Assembly (NCBI RefSeq): GCF_023277115.1
Contig: NZ_JALQCS010000001.1
Coordinates: 62,001 to 126,000 of the forward strand
Origin: Acidithiobacillus acidisediminis
GTDB lineage: Bacteria; Pseudomonadota; Gammaproteobacteria; Acidithiobacillales; Acidithiobacillaceae
DNA length: 64,000 bases
Direction: 5' to 3'
In this document: one piece after another, positions 24,872 to 35,098 of the stretch
Numbering within the stretch: the first letter of the stretch is position 1
Layout: each line of letters begins with the position of its first letter
The notes under the pieces: model-generated
What the model was told of the DNA's origin: nothing
Seen by the model: only the letters and a program-made list of their open reading frames with translations
Database searches by the model: none
Position numbers and translations under genes: made by a program

Positions 24872-24985
24872 TCACCCCTGCCGTTGCTTGTGCCGAGGTT
24901 CGACACAAATTACCCGCACAACCCCGTTGCGACGAATGATCTTGCAATTACGACACAACTTTTTTACCGATGCCCGGACCTTCAT
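24872..24985 (-). CDS. rpmJ: 50S ribosomal protein L36, zinc-ribbon form
   Basis: This 37-residue gene was found by translating the gap between infA and rpsM. It reads [20 protein letters not shown] and continues with [17 protein letters not shown]. Cys11, Cys14, Cys27 and His32 form the zinc ribbon of the C+ type. It begins 11 bases after infA with GGAGG upstream. Length and position (secY-adk-infA-rpmJ-rpsM) leave no doubt. Confidence 0.97.
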   Translation of the reverse strand: MKVRASVKKLCRNCKIIRRNGVVRVICVEPRHKQRQG

Positions 24986-24996
24986 GGACCGCCTCC

Positions 24997-25215
24997 TTAC
25001 TTGGCGCGATAGGTGATGCGGCCCTTACTAAGATCGTAAGGCGTCATCTCCACGGTTACCTTGTCTCCGGGCAAGATACGAATGTAGTGCATACGCATTT
25101 TGCCCGAGATATGTGCATTGACCACGAATCCATTCTCCAAGCGCACCTTGAAGGTAGCACTCGGCAGGTTCTCTATGACTTCTCCCTGCATTTCGAGAGT
25201 GTCTTCCTTGGCCAT
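24997..25215 (-). CDS. infA: Translation initiation factor IF-1
   Basis: IF-1 (72 residues, exactly the usual size) binds the 30S A site during initiation. It is a single OB fold with the signature start [17 protein letters not shown] and the core [19 protein letters not shown]. It lies 3 bases after adk, so the two are probably co-translated. Confidence 0.98.
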   Translation of the reverse strand: MAKEDTLEMQGEVIENLPSATFKVRLENGFVVNAHISGKMRMHYIRILPGDKVTVEMTPYDLSKGRITYRAK

Positions 25216-25218
25216 CCC

Positions 25219-25875
25219 TTACTCCAAAAAACAGCGAATTCTGTCCGTAACCGCAGCGGTGCTGCCGTTACCATCAACTTCCGCATAGCCCGGCTGCTGC
25301 CGATAGAACGCCACCAATGGTGCCGTTTCCTTTTCGTACACTGCCAGGCGATAGCGTATCACCTCAGGCCGATCATCGTCCCGCTGAAACAATTCTCCAC
25401 CACAACGATCACAACGCCCTTCGTGTTTTGGCGGCTGGAAACGAACGTGGTAGATCGCGCCACAGTCTCGACACACTCGGCGCCCGGATAAGCGCTCAAC
25501 GATCTCTTCACTATCCAGGATAATGTGGATCACATGCGCGATGCCTAACCCGCCAGACGCTTCCAGCAGCGCTTTCAAACCTTCCGCCTGGACGACCGTC
25601 CGAGGAAATCCGTCAAACACAACGCCGCGCGCAGCATCCTCTGCACGCAAGCGCTCCGCCACCACGCCAAGAACCAATTCATCATTCACCAGCGCGCCGG
25701 ATTCCATTACGGCCTTAGCGCGCTTACCCAGTTCGGTACCGGCAGCAACGGAGGCGCGGAGCATATCACCAGTCGAAACGTGAGGCAAGCCTAACTCAGC
25801 GGCAATGACTTTTGCTTGCGTGCCTTTCCCGACACCGGGCGCGCCGAGCAGAATGATATGTCCCGTACCGGCCAT
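25219..25875 (-). CDS. adk: Adenylate kinase with four-Cys zinc lid
   Basis: Adk equilibrates ATP, AMP and ADP. The 218 residues contain the P-loop GAPGVGKGTQ (11-20), the AMP-site DGFPRT near 88-93 and a long LID carrying Cys135, Cys138, Cys155 and Cys158, the zinc-stabilised form common in Gram-positive bacteria; the E. coli LID has no Cys4 site. The gene is inserted between secY (2-base gap) and infA (3-base gap), an arrangement typical of Firmicutes and Actinobacteria and absent from the E. coli spc operon. Confidence 0.97.
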   Translation of the reverse strand: MAGTGHIILLGAPGVGKGTQAKVIAAELGLPHVSTGDMLRASVAAGTELGKRAKAVMESGALVNDELVLGVVAERLRAEDAARGVVFDGFPRTVVQAEGLKALLEASGGLGIAHVIHIILDSEEIVERLSGRRVCRDCGAIYHVRFQPPKHEGRCDRCGGELFQRDDDRPEVIRYRLAVYEKETAPLVAFYRQQPGYAEVDGNGSTAAVTDRIRCFLE

Positions 25876-25877
25876 CT

Positions 25878-27215
25878 CTACCGTTTGCCTTGCTGACCGC
25901 TCTTACGCAGCAAGCCCTCATAGCGGTGCGTGAGCAAATGGCTCTGAATTTGCGCCATGAGATCCATCATCACCACGACCACGATCAATAGGCTGGTCCC
26001 ACCAAAGTAGAAGGGAACGTTATATTCGGTGATCAGGAACTCCGGCAGCAAACAGACCAGGGTCAGGTATATCGCCCCCCACAGTGTCAAACGGCTGAGT
26101 ACCCGATCCATATATTTCGCGGTCTGTTCGCCAGGGCGCAAGCCAGGCACGAAGGCCCCCGATTTCTTCAGGTTATCTGCCGTCTCCCGCGGGTTGAAGA
26201 CCATGGCCGTATAAAAGAACGCAAAGAACACAATGGCCGTGGTAAACACCACGTCGTACAGCGTGGTTCCGGGGCTCAAGGCCTGCCCAAAGCGAGCGAG
26301 CCACTCCATGCCCGGGACATGGGAAAACCAGCCAGCGAGAGTGGCTGGCAACAGCAGAATACTCATCGCAAAGATGGGGGGAATCACACCGGACATATTG
26401 ACCTTCAGGGGCATATGGGTGCTCTGCCCACCATAGATCTTGCGTCCGACCTGCCGTTTTGCATATTGAATCGGGATGCGCCTCTGGGCGCTCTCCATGA
26501 ATACGACAAATGCCAAAACGATCAGCGCCAAGGCAAAAATCGCCAAAGCGAAGAGTGGCTGAAACTGCCCAGTGCGCACCAACTCCAGCATCGTGGCCAA
26601 GGCCTGCGGTAAGCCTGCGACGATGCCGGCGAAAATAATCATTGAGATCCCGTTGCCGATCCCACGCTCGGTAATCTGCTCACCCAGCCACATCAAAAAA
26701 ACCGTACCTGCTGACAAGGTGATGGTGGTGGTGAACAAGAATAACGGACCTGGATCGATGACCACCGGAATACTGCCGCCATGCATCTTCTCAATGGCCA
26801 CAGCAATCCCCAAGCCTTGCAGCAGGGATAGCCCAACCGTGGCATAGCGAGTGTATTCGGTAATCTTCCGCCGACCCGCCTCTCCCTCCTTCTTGAGCTC
26901 CTCGAGCTGCGGCACGACCGACCCGGCGAGCTGAAAAATGATGGACGCGCTGATATAAGGCATGATCCCGAGGGCAAAGACCGTCAGACGGGACAGCGCC
27001 CCTCCGGAAAACATGTTAAACATGCCGAGAATGGTGCCCTGCTCCTGATGGAAAAAGGAGGCCATGGCGGCAGGATCAATTCCCGGCACCGGAATATGGG
27101 CGCCAATCCGAAAAACCAGCAATGCGCCGAGAAGAAAGAGTATCCGCTTGCGCAGCTCGGCGATATTGCCGGCACCTTGTGCCGCATTCCCCAGAGCGCC
27201 GAGACTGCTTGCCAT
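25878..27215 (-). CDS. secY: Protein translocase subunit SecY
   Basis: SecY forms the inner-membrane protein-conducting channel with SecE and SecG. The 445 residues show ten predicted helices; landmarks are PGIDP in the first periplasmic loop, the [11 protein letters not shown]-like loop after helix 2 (here [20 protein letters not shown]) and [19 protein letters not shown] before helix 9. It lies one base after rplO. The partner secE is at 51548-51895 in the same transcriptional direction. Confidence 0.98.
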   Translation of the reverse strand: MASSLGALGNAAQGAGNIAELRKRILFLLGALLVFRIGAHIPVPGIDPAAMASFFHQEQGTILGMFNMFSGGALSRLTVFALGIMPYISASIIFQLAGSVVPQLEELKKEGEAGRRKITEYTRYATVGLSLLQGLGIAVAIEKMHGGSIPVVIDPGPLFLFTTTITLSAGTVFLMWLGEQITERGIGNGISMIIFAGIVAGLPQALATMLELVRTGQFQPLFALAIFALALIVLAFVVFMESAQRRIPIQYAKRQVGRKIYGGQSTHMPLKVNMSGVIPPIFAMSILLLPATLAGWFSHVPGMEWLARFGQALSPGTTLYDVVFTTAIVFFAFFYTAMVFNPRETADNLKKSGAFVPGLRPGEQTAKYMDRVLSRLTLWGAIYLTLVCLLPEFLITEYNVPFYFGGTSLLIVVVVMMDLMAQIQSHLLTHRYEGLLRKSGQQGKR

Positions 27216-27216
27216 G

Positions 27217-27654
27217 TTATTCCTCTACTTGCCCACCGGCGGCCTCGATGGCACGCCGCGCGCCAGCGCTGACCCGCAGGCCCTTTATCGTAAGTGCGGC
27301 TTCGACTTTGCCCGTGCAGATCACCTTGACGGCATCACAATCGCCCCGCACGAAGCGACGCAGCCGCAATGCCTCGAGATCGACGACGCCACTGATCGCG
27401 GCATTGTGGAGCATATCGAGGGTGACCTCGACTACCGTCGCGGCCCCAGCATTACGAAACCCACGCTTGGGGATGCGCCGCTGCAGCGGCATCTGTCCGC
27501 CTTCGAAACCCACCTTGTGATAGCCGCCAGAGCGAGCGTGCTGCCCCTTGTGGCCACGACCAGCGGTCTTGCCCAACCCACTACCGATACCGCGCCCGAC
27601 GCGCACACGATCCTTTTTTGCACCAGGCGCTGGAGCGATCGTATTCAATTTCAT
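27217..27654 (-). CDS. rplO: 50S ribosomal protein L15
   Basis: L15 (145 residues) is a late-assembly protein in the 50S core. ATG 27654 gives the standard [14 protein letters not shown] start and overlaps the rpmD stop (ATGA); a start five codons upstream lacks support. The Gly/Arg-rich region [19 protein letters not shown] is diagnostic. Confidence 0.97.
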   Translation of the reverse strand: MKLNTIAPAPGAKKDRVRVGRGIGSGLGKTAGRGHKGQHARSGGYHKVGFEGGQMPLQRRIPKRGFRNAGAATVVEVTLDMLHNAAISGVVDLEALRLRRFVRGDCDAVKVICTGKVEAALTIKGLRVSAGARRAIEAAGGQVEE

Positions 27655-27836
27655 GACAATTCTTCCCAACGCAAAAGATATGGAATCTTACGAATCATAC
27701 CACGCACTTCCGGCGAATCGACCAGCTCAACACTGTGACCCGTTCGCCGCAGTCCGAGACCACGGACCGTGGCGCGATGTTTTTCGGTGATCCCAATGAG
27801 ACTGCGGACCAAGGTCACCCGTAGCGTCTTACTCAT
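27651..27836 (-). CDS. rpmD: 50S ribosomal protein L30
   Basis: L30 (61 residues; 59 in E. coli) is recognised by [20 protein letters not shown] and [16 protein letters not shown] 27836 was chosen over a longer frame because it gives the usual length; the gene overlaps the rpsE stop by 8 bases and rplO by 4, so it is tightly coupled to both. Confidence 0.96.
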   Translation of the reverse strand: MSKTLRVTLVRSLIGITEKHRATVRGLGLRRTGHSVELVDSPEVRGMIRKIPYLLRWEELS

Positions 27837-28362
27837 CGCCAGTACTCCCTTGCCCACGAATTTCTTTCAGGGTCTTTCCCCGTTTCATGGCAATCGACTG
27901 CGGCGTTGCCAGCTTGGAGAAGGCATCAAAGGTCGCGCGCACCACATTGATGGGATTATTCGACCCGAGAGACTTGGCGACGACATTGCGCAACCCAACC
28001 GCCTCACAGACCGCGCGCATGGCGCCGCCCGCGATGACTCCACTACCCTCTGGAGCCGGGCGCAGGATGACGCGCGCCGCACCGTGGCGTCCCTCTACTG
28101 GGAAAGGAATCGTGCCGCGCATGAGGGGTACCTGGGTCAGATAGCGCCGTGCCTGATCGGTGGCCTTCTGAATACCGGCGGGTACTTCCTTCGCCTTGCC
28201 TCGTCCGAAACCAACTTTACCATCGCCGTCGCCGACCACCATCAGAGCGGCGAAGCCGAATTGACGCCCACCCTTGACGACTTTAGACACGCGATTGATG
28301 TGAATAAGCTTTTCCAACATCCCATCACTGGGTTGCTGGCTGTCGCGATTCTCTCTTGCCAT
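27829..28362 (-). CDS. rpsE: 30S ribosomal protein S5
   Basis: S5 (177 residues) lines the mRNA entry tunnel and affects decoding accuracy. The double-stranded-RNA-binding-like N-terminal domain carries [20 protein letters not shown]; the C-terminal part has [15 protein letters not shown]. Normal length, 12 bases after rplR. Confidence 0.98.
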   Translation of the reverse strand: MARENRDSQQPSDGMLEKLIHINRVSKVVKGGRQFGFAALMVVGDGDGKVGFGRGKAKEVPAGIQKATDQARRYLTQVPLMRGTIPFPVEGRHGAARVILRPAPEGSGVIAGGAMRAVCEAVGLRNVVAKSLGSNNPINVVRATFDAFSKLATPQSIAMKRGKTLKEIRGQGSTGDE

Positions 28363-28374
28363 GCTGATGCTCCG

Positions 28375-28728
28375 TCAGAAGGACAGGCCGCTTTCGCGGG
28401 CTGCCTCGGCGAGGGCCTTGACCCGGCCATGAAAACGATACCCGCTGCGGTCAAAGGCAACCTCAGTGATACCGAGACCCTTCGCCTTCTCGGCTACCCG
28501 CTTGCCAATCAGTGCAGCACTTTCGGCATTACCACCATTTTTGACGCTGCTGCGCAGATCCTTCTCCGCCGAGGAGGCCTGGGTGAGTACGCGCCCCTGG
28601 CTGTCGTCGATAATCTGGGCGTAGATATGCTTTCCAGAACGAAATACCGCAAGGCGCAGTTTGCCTTGTGCGGCGATCCGCGCGCGGGTTTTGCGAGCCC
28701 GCCGGAGACGACTGATGTTCTTGTCCAT
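28375..28728 (-). CDS. rplR: 50S ribosomal protein L18
   Basis: L18 (117 residues) binds 5S rRNA. The start MDKNISRLRRARKTRARI is canonical, which favours ATG 28728 over a start five codons upstream; GAGGGA precedes it. The YRFHGRVKALAEAAREAGL-like end (here AARESGLSF) is typical. Confidence 0.97.
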   Translation of the reverse strand: MDKNISRLRRARKTRARIAAQGKLRLAVFRSGKHIYAQIIDDSQGRVLTQASSAEKDLRSSVKNGGNAESAALIGKRVAEKAKGLGITEVAFDRSGYRFHGRVKALAEAARESGLSF

Positions 28729-28739
28729 TCCTGATTCCC

Positions 28740-29264
28740 TCACTTCTTCTTGGCTTCTTTGCGCCGAACCTGCTCACCGGAGTAGCGAACACCTTTCCCC
28801 TTGTAGGGTTCTGGCGGACGATACGCGCGGATATCGGCAGCAACCTGGCCGACAAGTTGTTTATCCGCACCCCGGATGATAATTTCCGTCTGCGTCGGCG
28901 TCTCGATGGTGATCGATGCCGGCACCGGATACTCGACCGGATGCGAGAACCCCAGACTCAGCCCCAGGGTCGTACCCTTGGCCTGGGCGCGATATCCAAC
29001 GCCAATGATTTCCAGCTTGCGTTCAAAGCCCTGGGATACGCCAAGCACCATATTCGAGAGCAGAGCACGGGTTGTTCCAGCGTGGTGAACGACCTCTGGT
29101 TGCCAAGTCAGGTTGGCACTATCCCCGTCGACGTGAATTTCGACACCGCTTTGCAGCGGCATGGTAAGCTGACCCTTTGGCCCTTTGACAATGACCTGAC
29201 CGGCATCGATCCGTACTTCGACGCCCTTCGGTAGGCTCACTGGTTGTTTCGCTACGCGTGACAT
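28740..29264 (-). CDS. rplF: 50S ribosomal protein L6
   Basis: L6 (174 residues; 177 in E. coli) lies near the factor-binding site. Two similar alpha-beta domains; signatures are [16 protein letters not shown] at the start and the end [20 protein letters not shown], which is strongly conserved. It lies 9 bases after rpsH. Confidence 0.98.
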   Translation of the reverse strand: MSRVAKQPVSLPKGVEVRIDAGQVIVKGPKGQLTMPLQSGVEIHVDGDSANLTWQPEVVHHAGTTRALLSNMVLGVSQGFERKLEIIGVGYRAQAKGTTLGLSLGFSHPVEYPVPASITIETPTQTEIIIRGADKQLVGQVAADIRAYRPPEPYKGKGVRYSGEQVRRKEAKKK

Positions 29265-29273
29265 AGACCCTCC

Positions 29274-29669
29274 TTACGCAACCACGCAGAGCACTTCACC
29301 GCCGATACCCTCGGCCCGTGCTGCGCGATCGGTCATGATGCCCCGAGACGTGGATACTATGGCGATCCCGTACCCGTCGCGTACCCGCGGCAGTTCCTGC
29401 GCGCCGCGATAGATGCGAACGCCCGGCCGGCTGATCCGCCGGATCTCGCTGATCACGCCTTCACCGGCATAATACTTCAACGTAATACGCAAGCTCGGAT
29501 GACCCGCCAGCGTATCGTCGGCGACCTCGGCAATGTACCCTTCTTCCAGCAGCACCCGCGCAATCGCTCGCTTCAGTTTGGAGGCTGGCACCTGGACAAA
29601 GTTCTTCCCTACTGCCTGCGCATTACGAATGCGGGTCAGCATATCTGCGATAGGATCTGTAATACTCAT
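29274..29669 (-). CDS. rpsH: 30S ribosomal protein S8
   Basis: S8 (131 residues) binds the central domain of 16S rRNA and, in E. coli, autoregulates the spc operon through an mRNA site near rplE. Signatures: [17 protein letters not shown] at the start and [14 protein letters not shown] near the end. Whether the spc feedback site is kept near 29874-30419 was not resolved by eye. Confidence 0.98.
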   Translation of the reverse strand: MSITDPIADMLTRIRNAQAVGKNFVQVPASKLKRAIARVLLEEGYIAEVADDTLAGHPSLRITLKYYAGEGVISEIRRISRPGVRIYRGAQELPRVRDGYGIAIVSTSRGIMTDRAARAEGIGGEVLCVVA

Positions 29670-29676
29670 CTTGCCC

Positions 29677-29862
29677 TCACCAACTGCTCTTCACGACGCC
29701 GGGGATATTGCCAGCCGACGCATGCTTGCGTAGGCAAAGACGGCAGAGTCCAAACTTGCGATAGTAACCATGCGCACGCCCACAAAGCTGGCAGCGGTGG
29801 TATGCGCGAACCCGAAACTTAGGCGTCCGAGCCGCCTTGGCGATCATTGATTTCTTGGCCAT
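29677..29862 (-). CDS. rpsN: 30S ribosomal protein S14, short zinc-binding form
   Basis: This S14 has 61 residues with Cys24, Cys27, Cys40 and Cys43 (CQLCGR...CRLCLR), i.e. the short zinc-type S14 (type Z). Most gammaproteobacteria, including E. coli, have a 101-residue form without the cysteines. It lies in the standard place between rplE and rpsH. The chain starts [15 protein letters not shown] and is complete. Confidence 0.97.
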   Translation of the reverse strand: MAKKSMIAKAARTPKFRVRAYHRCQLCGRAHGYYRKFGLCRLCLRKHASAGNIPGVVKSSW

Positions 29863-29873
29863 AGCGAATCTCC

Positions 29874-30419
29874 TCAGGCGCGGAACGGCATTTTGAAGGC
29901 CTTCAGCAAGCCCAACGCCTCAGCGTCATTCTTGGCGCTGGTGGTAAAGGTAACGTCAAGACCGCGCAGTCGGTCGATCTTGTCGTATTCGATTTCTGGA
30001 AAGATGATCTGTTCCTTGACACCCATGGAATAGTTCCCGCGCCCGTCAAAAGACTTCGGTGACAGGCCACGAAAATCGCGAATGCGCGGGATCGCCACGC
30101 TCACCAGACGATCCAGAAATTCGTACATCCGCTCACCACGCAGGGTCACCATGCACCCGATCGGATAGCCATCTCGAATCTTGAACGCCGCAACCGATTT
30201 GCGCGCCTTGGTCACCACCGGCTTCTGACCCGCGATCCGCGTCATGTCGCCTACCGCCGCCTCGAGCACCTTCTTGTCTCCAACGGCCTCACCCACACCC
30301 ATGTTGAGGGTGATCTTCTGTAGGCGCGGTACCTCCATGATGCTCTTGTAGCCAAACTCCTGCATCAGGCGCGGAACGATCTGCTCCTGATACGTTTTAT
30401 GCAATCGTGCTTCATTCAT
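29874..30419 (-). CDS. rplE: 50S ribosomal protein L5
   Basis: L5 (181 residues) binds 5S rRNA and touches the P-site tRNA. Recognised by the segment [20 protein letters not shown] and the later [15 protein letters not shown] loop. Normal length; 12 bases after rplX. Confidence 0.98.
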   Translation of the reverse strand: MNEARLHKTYQEQIVPRLMQEFGYKSIMEVPRLQKITLNMGVGEAVGDKKVLEAAVGDMTRIAGQKPVVTKARKSVAAFKIRDGYPIGCMVTLRGERMYEFLDRLVSVAIPRIRDFRGLSPKSFDGRGNYSMGVKEQIIFPEIEYDKIDRLRGLDVTFTTSAKNDAEALGLLKAFKMPFRA

Positions 30420-30431
30420 TCCCTGTTACCC

Positions 30432-30752
30432 TCAGTGCTTGGCCAGATGTTCGCCGTTGCCCTTGAACACGCGAACCTTGCTGCCATCTTCGAGGAAGGT
30501 ATAACCGACGCGATCCGCCTTGCCCGTCGTGGGGTTGTAGACCGCGAGGTTCGACAGATGAATCGGCGCTTCTTTCTCGACGATTCCGCCGCCATTACCC
30601 ATACGATCAGGCCGCTGGTGCCGCTTGATCATGTTGACTTTCTCTACGATGGCGCGATTTTCCTCAGGAAGGACGCGCAGAACCTTACCCCGCTTACCCT
30701 TATCCTTCCCGGCGAGTACTACCACCTCATCGTCCTTGCGAATCTTGCTCAT
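30432..30752 (-). CDS. rplX: 50S ribosomal protein L24
   Basis: L24 (106 residues) starts 50S assembly and later lies by the exit tunnel. KOW motif: [20 protein letters not shown] 30752 has TAGGAG six bases upstream; a TTG two codons earlier is less likely. Gap to rplN is 9 bases. Confidence 0.97.
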   Translation of the reverse strand: MSKIRKDDEVVVLAGKDKGKRGKVLRVLPEENRAIVEKVNMIKRHQRPDRMGNGGGIVEKEAPIHLSNLAVYNPTTGKADRVGYTFLEDGSKVRVFKGNGEHLAKH

Positions 30753-30761
30753 ACGCAACTC

Positions 30762-31130
30762 CTACAACACTTCTGGGGCGAGCGAGATGATCTTCATAAA
30801 ATTGGCGCCACGCAGCTCGCGAGTAACCGGGCCAAAGATGCGAGTGCCGATGGGCTGCAACTGATTGTTCAGTAGCACCGCGGCATTATTATCAAAGCGA
30901 ATGACGGAACCGTCCTCGCGCCGCACACCCTTGCGCGTGCGTACAATCAGCGCATTGTACACGTCGCCTTTCTTCACCTTACCCCGGGGGGCAGCATCCT
31001 TGATGCTAACCTTGATGACGTCACCAATGTCGGCATAGCGGCGATGCGAACCACCGAGCACCTTGATACACATTACCTCCCGCGCGCCACTGTTATCCGC
31101 AACGGCGAGTCGACTTTGCATCTGAATCAT
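30762..31130 (-). CDS. rplN: 50S ribosomal protein L14
   Basis: L14 (122 residues, the usual length) forms part of an intersubunit bridge. It starts [19 protein letters not shown] and ends [18 protein letters not shown], both classic. ATG 31130 overlaps the rpsQ stop (ATGA); a longer frame upstream lies wholly in rpsQ and is rejected. Confidence 0.98.
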   Translation of the reverse strand: MIQMQSRLAVADNSGAREVMCIKVLGGSHRRYADIGDVIKVSIKDAAPRGKVKKGDVYNALIVRTRKGVRREDGSVIRFDNNAAVLLNNQLQPIGTRIFGPVTRELRGANFMKIISLAPEVL

Positions 31131-31402
31131 GGGGTGACTCCTTCCGCGATCGCGTGAGTGACGACGGAAACCAAGCGCCAGGTCTTGGTTCTGGATAGGG
31201 GGCGACATTCTTCGATGCGCACCGTATCGCCAATTTGGCACTGATTTTCCTGGTCATGGGCGTGGAATTTCTTGGAACGCCGAATGTATTTCTTGTAGAG
31301 CGGATGCTGGATGCGCCGCTCCACCAGCACCACGATGGTCTTATCCATCCGGTTGCTAACGACGGTCCCGACCAGACTACGGGGATTCTGTTCCGTGCTC
31401 AT
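31127..31402 (-). CDS. rpsQ: 30S ribosomal protein S17
   Basis: S17 (91 residues) binds the 5' domain of 16S rRNA. Core: [20 protein letters not shown], then [21 protein letters not shown] 31402 overlaps the rpmC stop by 4 bases; the longer frame to 31558 runs through rpmC and is not used. Confidence 0.97.
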   Translation of the reverse strand: MSTEQNPRSLVGTVVSNRMDKTIVVLVERRIQHPLYKKYIRRSKKFHAHDQENQCQIGDTVRIEECRPLSRTKTWRLVSVVTHAIAEGVTP

Positions 31403-31596
31403 TGGCTCACCTTCGCCTTCTTCGTAATCTCGGTGCGTACCCGCGCGATGTCGCGCCGAACGCCACGTAGCCGTGCGGTCTTTGCCAACTGCCCAGTGCC
31501 ATGCTGCATACGCAGTTTGAATTGCTCTTCCAGCAACTCCAGAAGTCGTGCCTGGCAATCGCTCGCCGATAACGTACTCAAATCTTGTCCCTTCAT
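31399..31596 (-). CDS. rpmC: 50S ribosomal protein L29
   Basis: L29 (65 residues) sits at the exit tunnel beside L23. Two helices with the conserved [20 protein letters not shown], and [12 protein letters not shown] at the end. Coupled by ATGA overlaps to both rplP and rpsQ. Confidence 0.97.
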   Translation of the reverse strand: MKGQDLSTLSASDCQARLLELLEEQFKLRMQHGTGQLAKTARLRGVRRDIARVRTEITKKAKVSQ

Positions 31597-32009
31597 CCCA
31601 TCACCCGCCGTTCCACTACGATGGTCTGCACCGGCAACTTGGCGGCGCCAAGACGCAGTGCCTCGCGGGCAACTTCTTCGGTCACCCCTTCCATCTCATA
31701 CAACACCTTACCGGGCTGGATCAGCGCTACCCAGTATTCCGGGTTTCCCTTTCCCTTACCCATACGAACTTCTGCTGGCTTCTTGCTGATCGGCTTGTCG
31801 GGGAAGACCCGCACCCAGATGCGGCCGCCACGACGCACGTGACGATTGATGGCACGACGAGCGGCCTCGATCTGGCGCGCCGTAACCCGTCCGCGGGTCG
31901 TCGCCTTCAGTCCATAGTCGCCGAAGCTCACCTTGTTACCCCGCGTAGCGAGGCCGCGGTTGCGCCCCTTATGCTGCTTGCGAAACTTGGTCCGTTTAGG
32001 TTGCAACAT
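31593..32009 (-). CDS. rplP: 50S ribosomal protein L16
   Basis: L16 (138 residues) supports the A-site tRNA elbow. It starts [19 protein letters not shown] and has the [20 protein letters not shown] segment and [12 protein letters not shown] loop, which carries the arginine hydroxylation region in E. coli. ATG 32009 is used; a GTG one codon upstream is a minor alternative. AGGAGAG precedes it. Confidence 0.98.
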   Translation of the reverse strand: MLQPKRTKFRKQHKGRNRGLATRGNKVSFGDYGLKATTRGRVTARQIEAARRAINRHVRRGGRIWVRVFPDKPISKKPAEVRMGKGKGNPEYWVALIQPGKVLYEMEGVTEEVAREALRLGAAKLPVQTIVVERRVMG

Positions 32010-32020
32010 CACCGCTCTCC

Positions 32021-32683
32021 TTACTTCTGCCCGGCGCCAGCGCTAGCGGCGCTGCTCCACTCCAGAATCTCACCTTTGAAGATCCAGACCTTGACACCGA
32101 TGATGCCGTAGGTGGTCTTCGCTTCTGCAAAGCCATAATCAATATCCGCGCGCAAGGTGTGAAGCGGCACACGACCCTCACGGTACCACTCGGTCCGAGC
32201 GATTTCCGCACCACCCAGGCGACCGGCGCAATTGATCCGCATGCCCTGTGCACCGAAGCGCATGGCATTGGTTACCGCACGCTTCATCGCGCGCCGGAAC
32301 ATGACGCGACGCTCCAACTGTTGCGCCACATTTTCGGCAACAAGCTGCGCATCCAGCTCTGGCTTGCGAATCTCTTCGACATTCACGTGCACCGGAATGC
32401 CCATGCGCTTCTGCACTTCAGCGCGCAGATTTTCGATGTCCTCGCCTTTCTTGCCGATCACGACACCCGGACGCGCCGTGTGCAACGTGATCCGCGCACT
32501 GCGCGCCGGCCGCTCCACCGTAATTTCGGAAATCGCAGCGCCACTCAGTCGTTTGCGAATGAAGTCACGAATACGAATATCTTCTAGCAGCTTGTCCCGG
32601 AAATCTGCCTTGCCGTACCAGCGGGAATTCCAATTCTTAATGATTCCCAGACGCAGTCCGATTGGATTGGTTTTTTGTCCCAT
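32021..32683 (-). CDS. rpsC: 30S ribosomal protein S3
   Basis: S3 (220 residues) is part of the mRNA entry helicase. Start [21 protein letters not shown] domain with [17 protein letters not shown]-terminal domain with [20 protein letters not shown]. Normal length (233 in E. coli), 11 bases after rplV. Confidence 0.98.
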   Translation of the reverse strand: MGQKTNPIGLRLGIIKNWNSRWYGKADFRDKLLEDIRIRDFIRKRLSGAAISEITVERPARSARITLHTARPGVVIGKKGEDIENLRAEVQKRMGIPVHVNVEEIRKPELDAQLVAENVAQQLERRVMFRRAMKRAVTNAMRFGAQGMRINCAGRLGGAEIARTEWYREGRVPLHTLRADIDYGFAEAKTTYGIIGVKVWIFKGEILEWSSAASAGAGQK

Positions 32684-32694
32684 GCTTTCCTCGT

Positions 32695-33027
32695 TTACTG
32701 TTCGGCGACGACGATGGTGATATGGCTGGTGCGTTTCAAGATCCGCGTTCCGCGCCCCTTGGCACGCGCTGCGAAGCGCTTCAGCACCGCACCCCCGTCG
32801 ATCATGATCGACTCCACAACCAACGCGTCTACGTCTGCGCCCTCATTGTTCTCTGCATTCGCGATCGCCGATTCCAAACATTTGCGAATGGGCAGAGCCG
32901 CTTTCTTCTGCGTAAAACGAAGAATATCCAACGCCTTGTCCACCGGCTTTCCACGCACCAAATCTGCGACCAGCCGGGCCTTCTGCGGGGACATCTGCAA
33001 ACCTTTCAATACCGCCGTCGATCTCAT
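32695..33027 (-). CDS. rplV: 50S ribosomal protein L22
   Basis: L22 (110 residues) lines the exit tunnel with its beta-hairpin loop ([19 protein letters not shown]). ATG 33027 gives the usual length; 13 upstream in-frame codons overlap the rpsS end and are not part of the family. Macrolide-resistance-type changes in the loop are not seen. Confidence 0.97.
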   Translation of the reverse strand: MRSTAVLKGLQMSPQKARLVADLVRGKPVDKALDILRFTQKKAALPIRKCLESAIANAENNEGADVDALVVESIMIDGGAVLKRFAARAKGRGTRILKRTSHITIVVAEQ

Positions 33028-33037
33028 CTCACAATCC

Positions 33038-33313
33038 TCAACGTTTGGCTTTCTTATCAGCGACATGGCCCTTAAAGGTCCGTGTCAGCGCAAACTCGCC
33101 GAGCTTGTGGCCAACCATATTTTCGTTGACGACCACCGGAATATGTTGCTTGCCATTGTGGACGGCAAAAGTTAGCCCAATGAAATCGGGAGTAATAGTA
33201 GAACGACGCGACCAGGTCTTGATGGGCTTGCGGCTGTTGCTTGCCTGCGCCTCTTGAACCTTCTTGTCGAGATGCTGGTCCACGAAGGGACCTTTCTTGA
33301 TGGAACGTGGCAC
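33038..33313 (-). CDS. rpsS: 30S ribosomal protein S19
   Basis: S19 (91 residues) is in the 30S head and contacts the A-site tRNA side. The chain [18 protein letters not shown] needs a GTG start at 33313; GAGG lies 8 bases upstream. A TTG at 33337 would add eight acidic residues that the family lacks. End: [14 protein letters not shown]. Confidence 0.96.
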   Translation of the reverse strand: MPRSIKKGPFVDQHLDKKVQEAQASNSRKPIKTWSRRSTITPDFIGLTFAVHNGKQHIPVVVNENMVGHKLGEFALTRTFKGHVADKKAKR

Positions 33314-33333
33314 GACGAATTCCTCTTCCCTGA

Positions 33334-34158
33334 TCAAGACTTCCGGCGGCGAACAATCATGCCGCTGGTGCGTTTGTTACGGCGGGTACGGTAGCCCTTG
33401 GTCGGCTGTCCCCAGGGCGATACCGGATGACGCCCCCCGGAAGTCCGCCCTTCACCACCACCATGGGGATGGTCCACTGGGTTCATGGCGACACCCCGAA
33501 CAGTAGGCCGTACACCGCGCCAACGCGTCGCACCGGCCTTACCCAACTGCCGCGAGCCGTGCTCATCGTTACCGACAACTCCGAGCGTGGCGCGGCAGGA
33601 TACATGAATTTTGCGCACCTCGCCAGAGCGCAGTCGCACCTGGGCGTAGTCGCCTTCACGGGCCATCAGTTGTGCCGAAGCACCGGCAGAACGCGCAATC
33701 TGGCCGCCTTTTCCGGGGCGAAGCTCGATGTTGTGAATCACGCTACCCACCGGGATCTTACGCAATGGCATACAATTGCCCGGCTTTACCGGTGTATCAT
33801 CCCCAGACAACAAGGAGTCCCCCGCCTGCACGCCCTTAGGCGCCAGGATGTAGCGCCGCTCTCCATCTGCATAGCAGAGCAGCGCGAGGTGCGCGCTACG
33901 ATTGGGGTCATACTCGATGCGTTCGACCTTGGCTGGGATATCAATTTTGTTGCGACGGAAATCCACCACCCGATAATGCTGGCGATGACCACCGCCGGCG
34001 TGGCGCCGGGTGACCCGTCCGTGATGGTTCCGACCACCAGTATGCGACTGACTTCCGGTCAGCGCCTTGACTGGGGCGCCTTTGTGCAATTCTGGAGTGG
34101 TGACCTGGATGACGAAGCGCCGCCCTGCCGAGGTTGGTTTTGTGCGTACGAGAGCCAT
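33334..34158 (-). CDS. rplB: 50S ribosomal protein L2
   Basis: L2 (274 residues) is needed for subunit joining and peptidyl transfer. Signatures: [20 protein letters not shown] and the C-terminal [21 protein letters not shown] loop that includes the functionally important His. Normal length (273), 18 bases after rplW. Confidence 0.98.
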   Translation of the reverse strand: MALVRTKPTSAGRRFVIQVTTPELHKGAPVKALTGSQSHTGGRNHHGRVTRRHAGGGHRQHYRVVDFRRNKIDIPAKVERIEYDPNRSAHLALLCYADGERRYILAPKGVQAGDSLLSGDDTPVKPGNCMPLRKIPVGSVIHNIELRPGKGGQIARSAGASAQLMAREGDYAQVRLRSGEVRKIHVSCRATLGVVGNDEHGSRQLGKAGATRWRGVRPTVRGVAMNPVDHPHGGGEGRTSGGRHPVSPWGQPTKGYRTRRNKRTSGMIVRRRKS

Positions 34159-34176
34159 ATATTTCCCCTATTCCTC

Positions 34177-34470
34177 TCAGCCGATGCCAAGGTCGATGCT
34201 GTTGCCTTCGGCGAGGCGCACATACGCCTTTTTCCAGGCCGAACGACGCCCCTGGTGCCGCCCCATGCGCTTTGGCTTACCGTCATAATTCAACGTCTGC
34301 ACCGAGAGGACATTGACTTGAAACAGCTTTTCGACGGCGGATTTGATCTCGGCCTTGGTGGCATCACGAGCAACGCGGAAAGCATACTGATTAGCAGCCT
34401 GGGTTTGCATGGTGCTTTTCTCGCTCACCACTGGGGCCAACAGGACGAGGTACTGGCGTTCACTATTCAT
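34177..34470 (-). CDS. rplW: 50S ribosomal protein L23
   Basis: L23 (97 residues) is the docking site for trigger factor and SRP at the tunnel exit. Signatures: [13 protein letters not shown] and the loop [21 protein letters not shown]. Its ATG overlaps the rplD stop (ATGA). Confidence 0.97.
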   Translation of the reverse strand: MNSERQYLVLLAPVVSEKSTMQTQAANQYAFRVARDATKAEIKSAVEKLFQVNVLSVQTLNYDGKPKRMGRHQGRRSAWKKAYVRLAEGNSIDLGIG

Positions 34471-35084
34471 CCGTACACCTCAGCAAATTTATTCGCCGCA
34501 GCGGCATCCATCAGGACTCGGCCGTAGCGCAACAAGTCCGCTGGGCCAACGTCTTGCCACTCCGCCACTCCGACGTGGGGAAAGTTGCGCAAGGACAGGA
34601 AGAAATTCACCGGTGCCTCTGCCAGCACGACGAGCACGTCATCTCCACCTGCTGCCTGGAGCCACGTCCGCCCGTGCTCAGCCTTGGGTTCGGCAAAATC
34701 TTCTGCGACGATGATCTGCAAGCGATCGTGGCGCAACAACTCGGCGAGAGCGCTGCGCATTGCGCCTGCCCACATCTTTTTGTTCACTTTCTGCTTGTAG
34801 CTCTGCGTGCTACCCGGAAATGCCCGACCGCCGCCGCGCCAGATCGGACTGCGAATGCTGCCCGCGCGAGCGCGACCGCCGCCCTTTTGCTTCCACGGCT
34901 TACGGCCACCACCACGAACCGCGGCGCGATTCTTTTGCACTGCCGTTCCACTGCGCAGACCAGCCAATTGGGCAACGACGACCTGGTGCAACAACGCCTC
35001 GTTGTAGGGAGCAGCGAAGACAGCGTCTGCCAGCTCGACCTTCTCGCCCTTTCCGCTGCTCACATGAATACTGTTGACTTCCAT
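34467..35084 (-). CDS. rplD: 50S ribosomal protein L4
   Basis: L4 (205 residues) lines the exit tunnel; in E. coli it also represses the S10 operon through a leader upstream of rpsJ. The tunnel loop reads [19 protein letters not shown]. Because rpsJ here overlaps tuf by one base there is no room for that kind of leader, so L4 feedback of the E. coli type is unlikely. Confidence 0.97.
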   Translation of the reverse strand: MEVNSIHVSSGKGEKVELADAVFAAPYNEALLHQVVVAQLAGLRSGTAVQKNRAAVRGGGRKPWKQKGGGRARAGSIRSPIWRGGGRAFPGSTQSYKQKVNKKMWAGAMRSALAELLRHDRLQIIVAEDFAEPKAEHGRTWLQAAGGDDVLVVLAEAPVNFFLSLRNFPHVGVAEWQDVGPADLLRYGRVLMDAAAANKFAEVYG

Positions 35085-35098
35085 TTAACTACTCCCTT

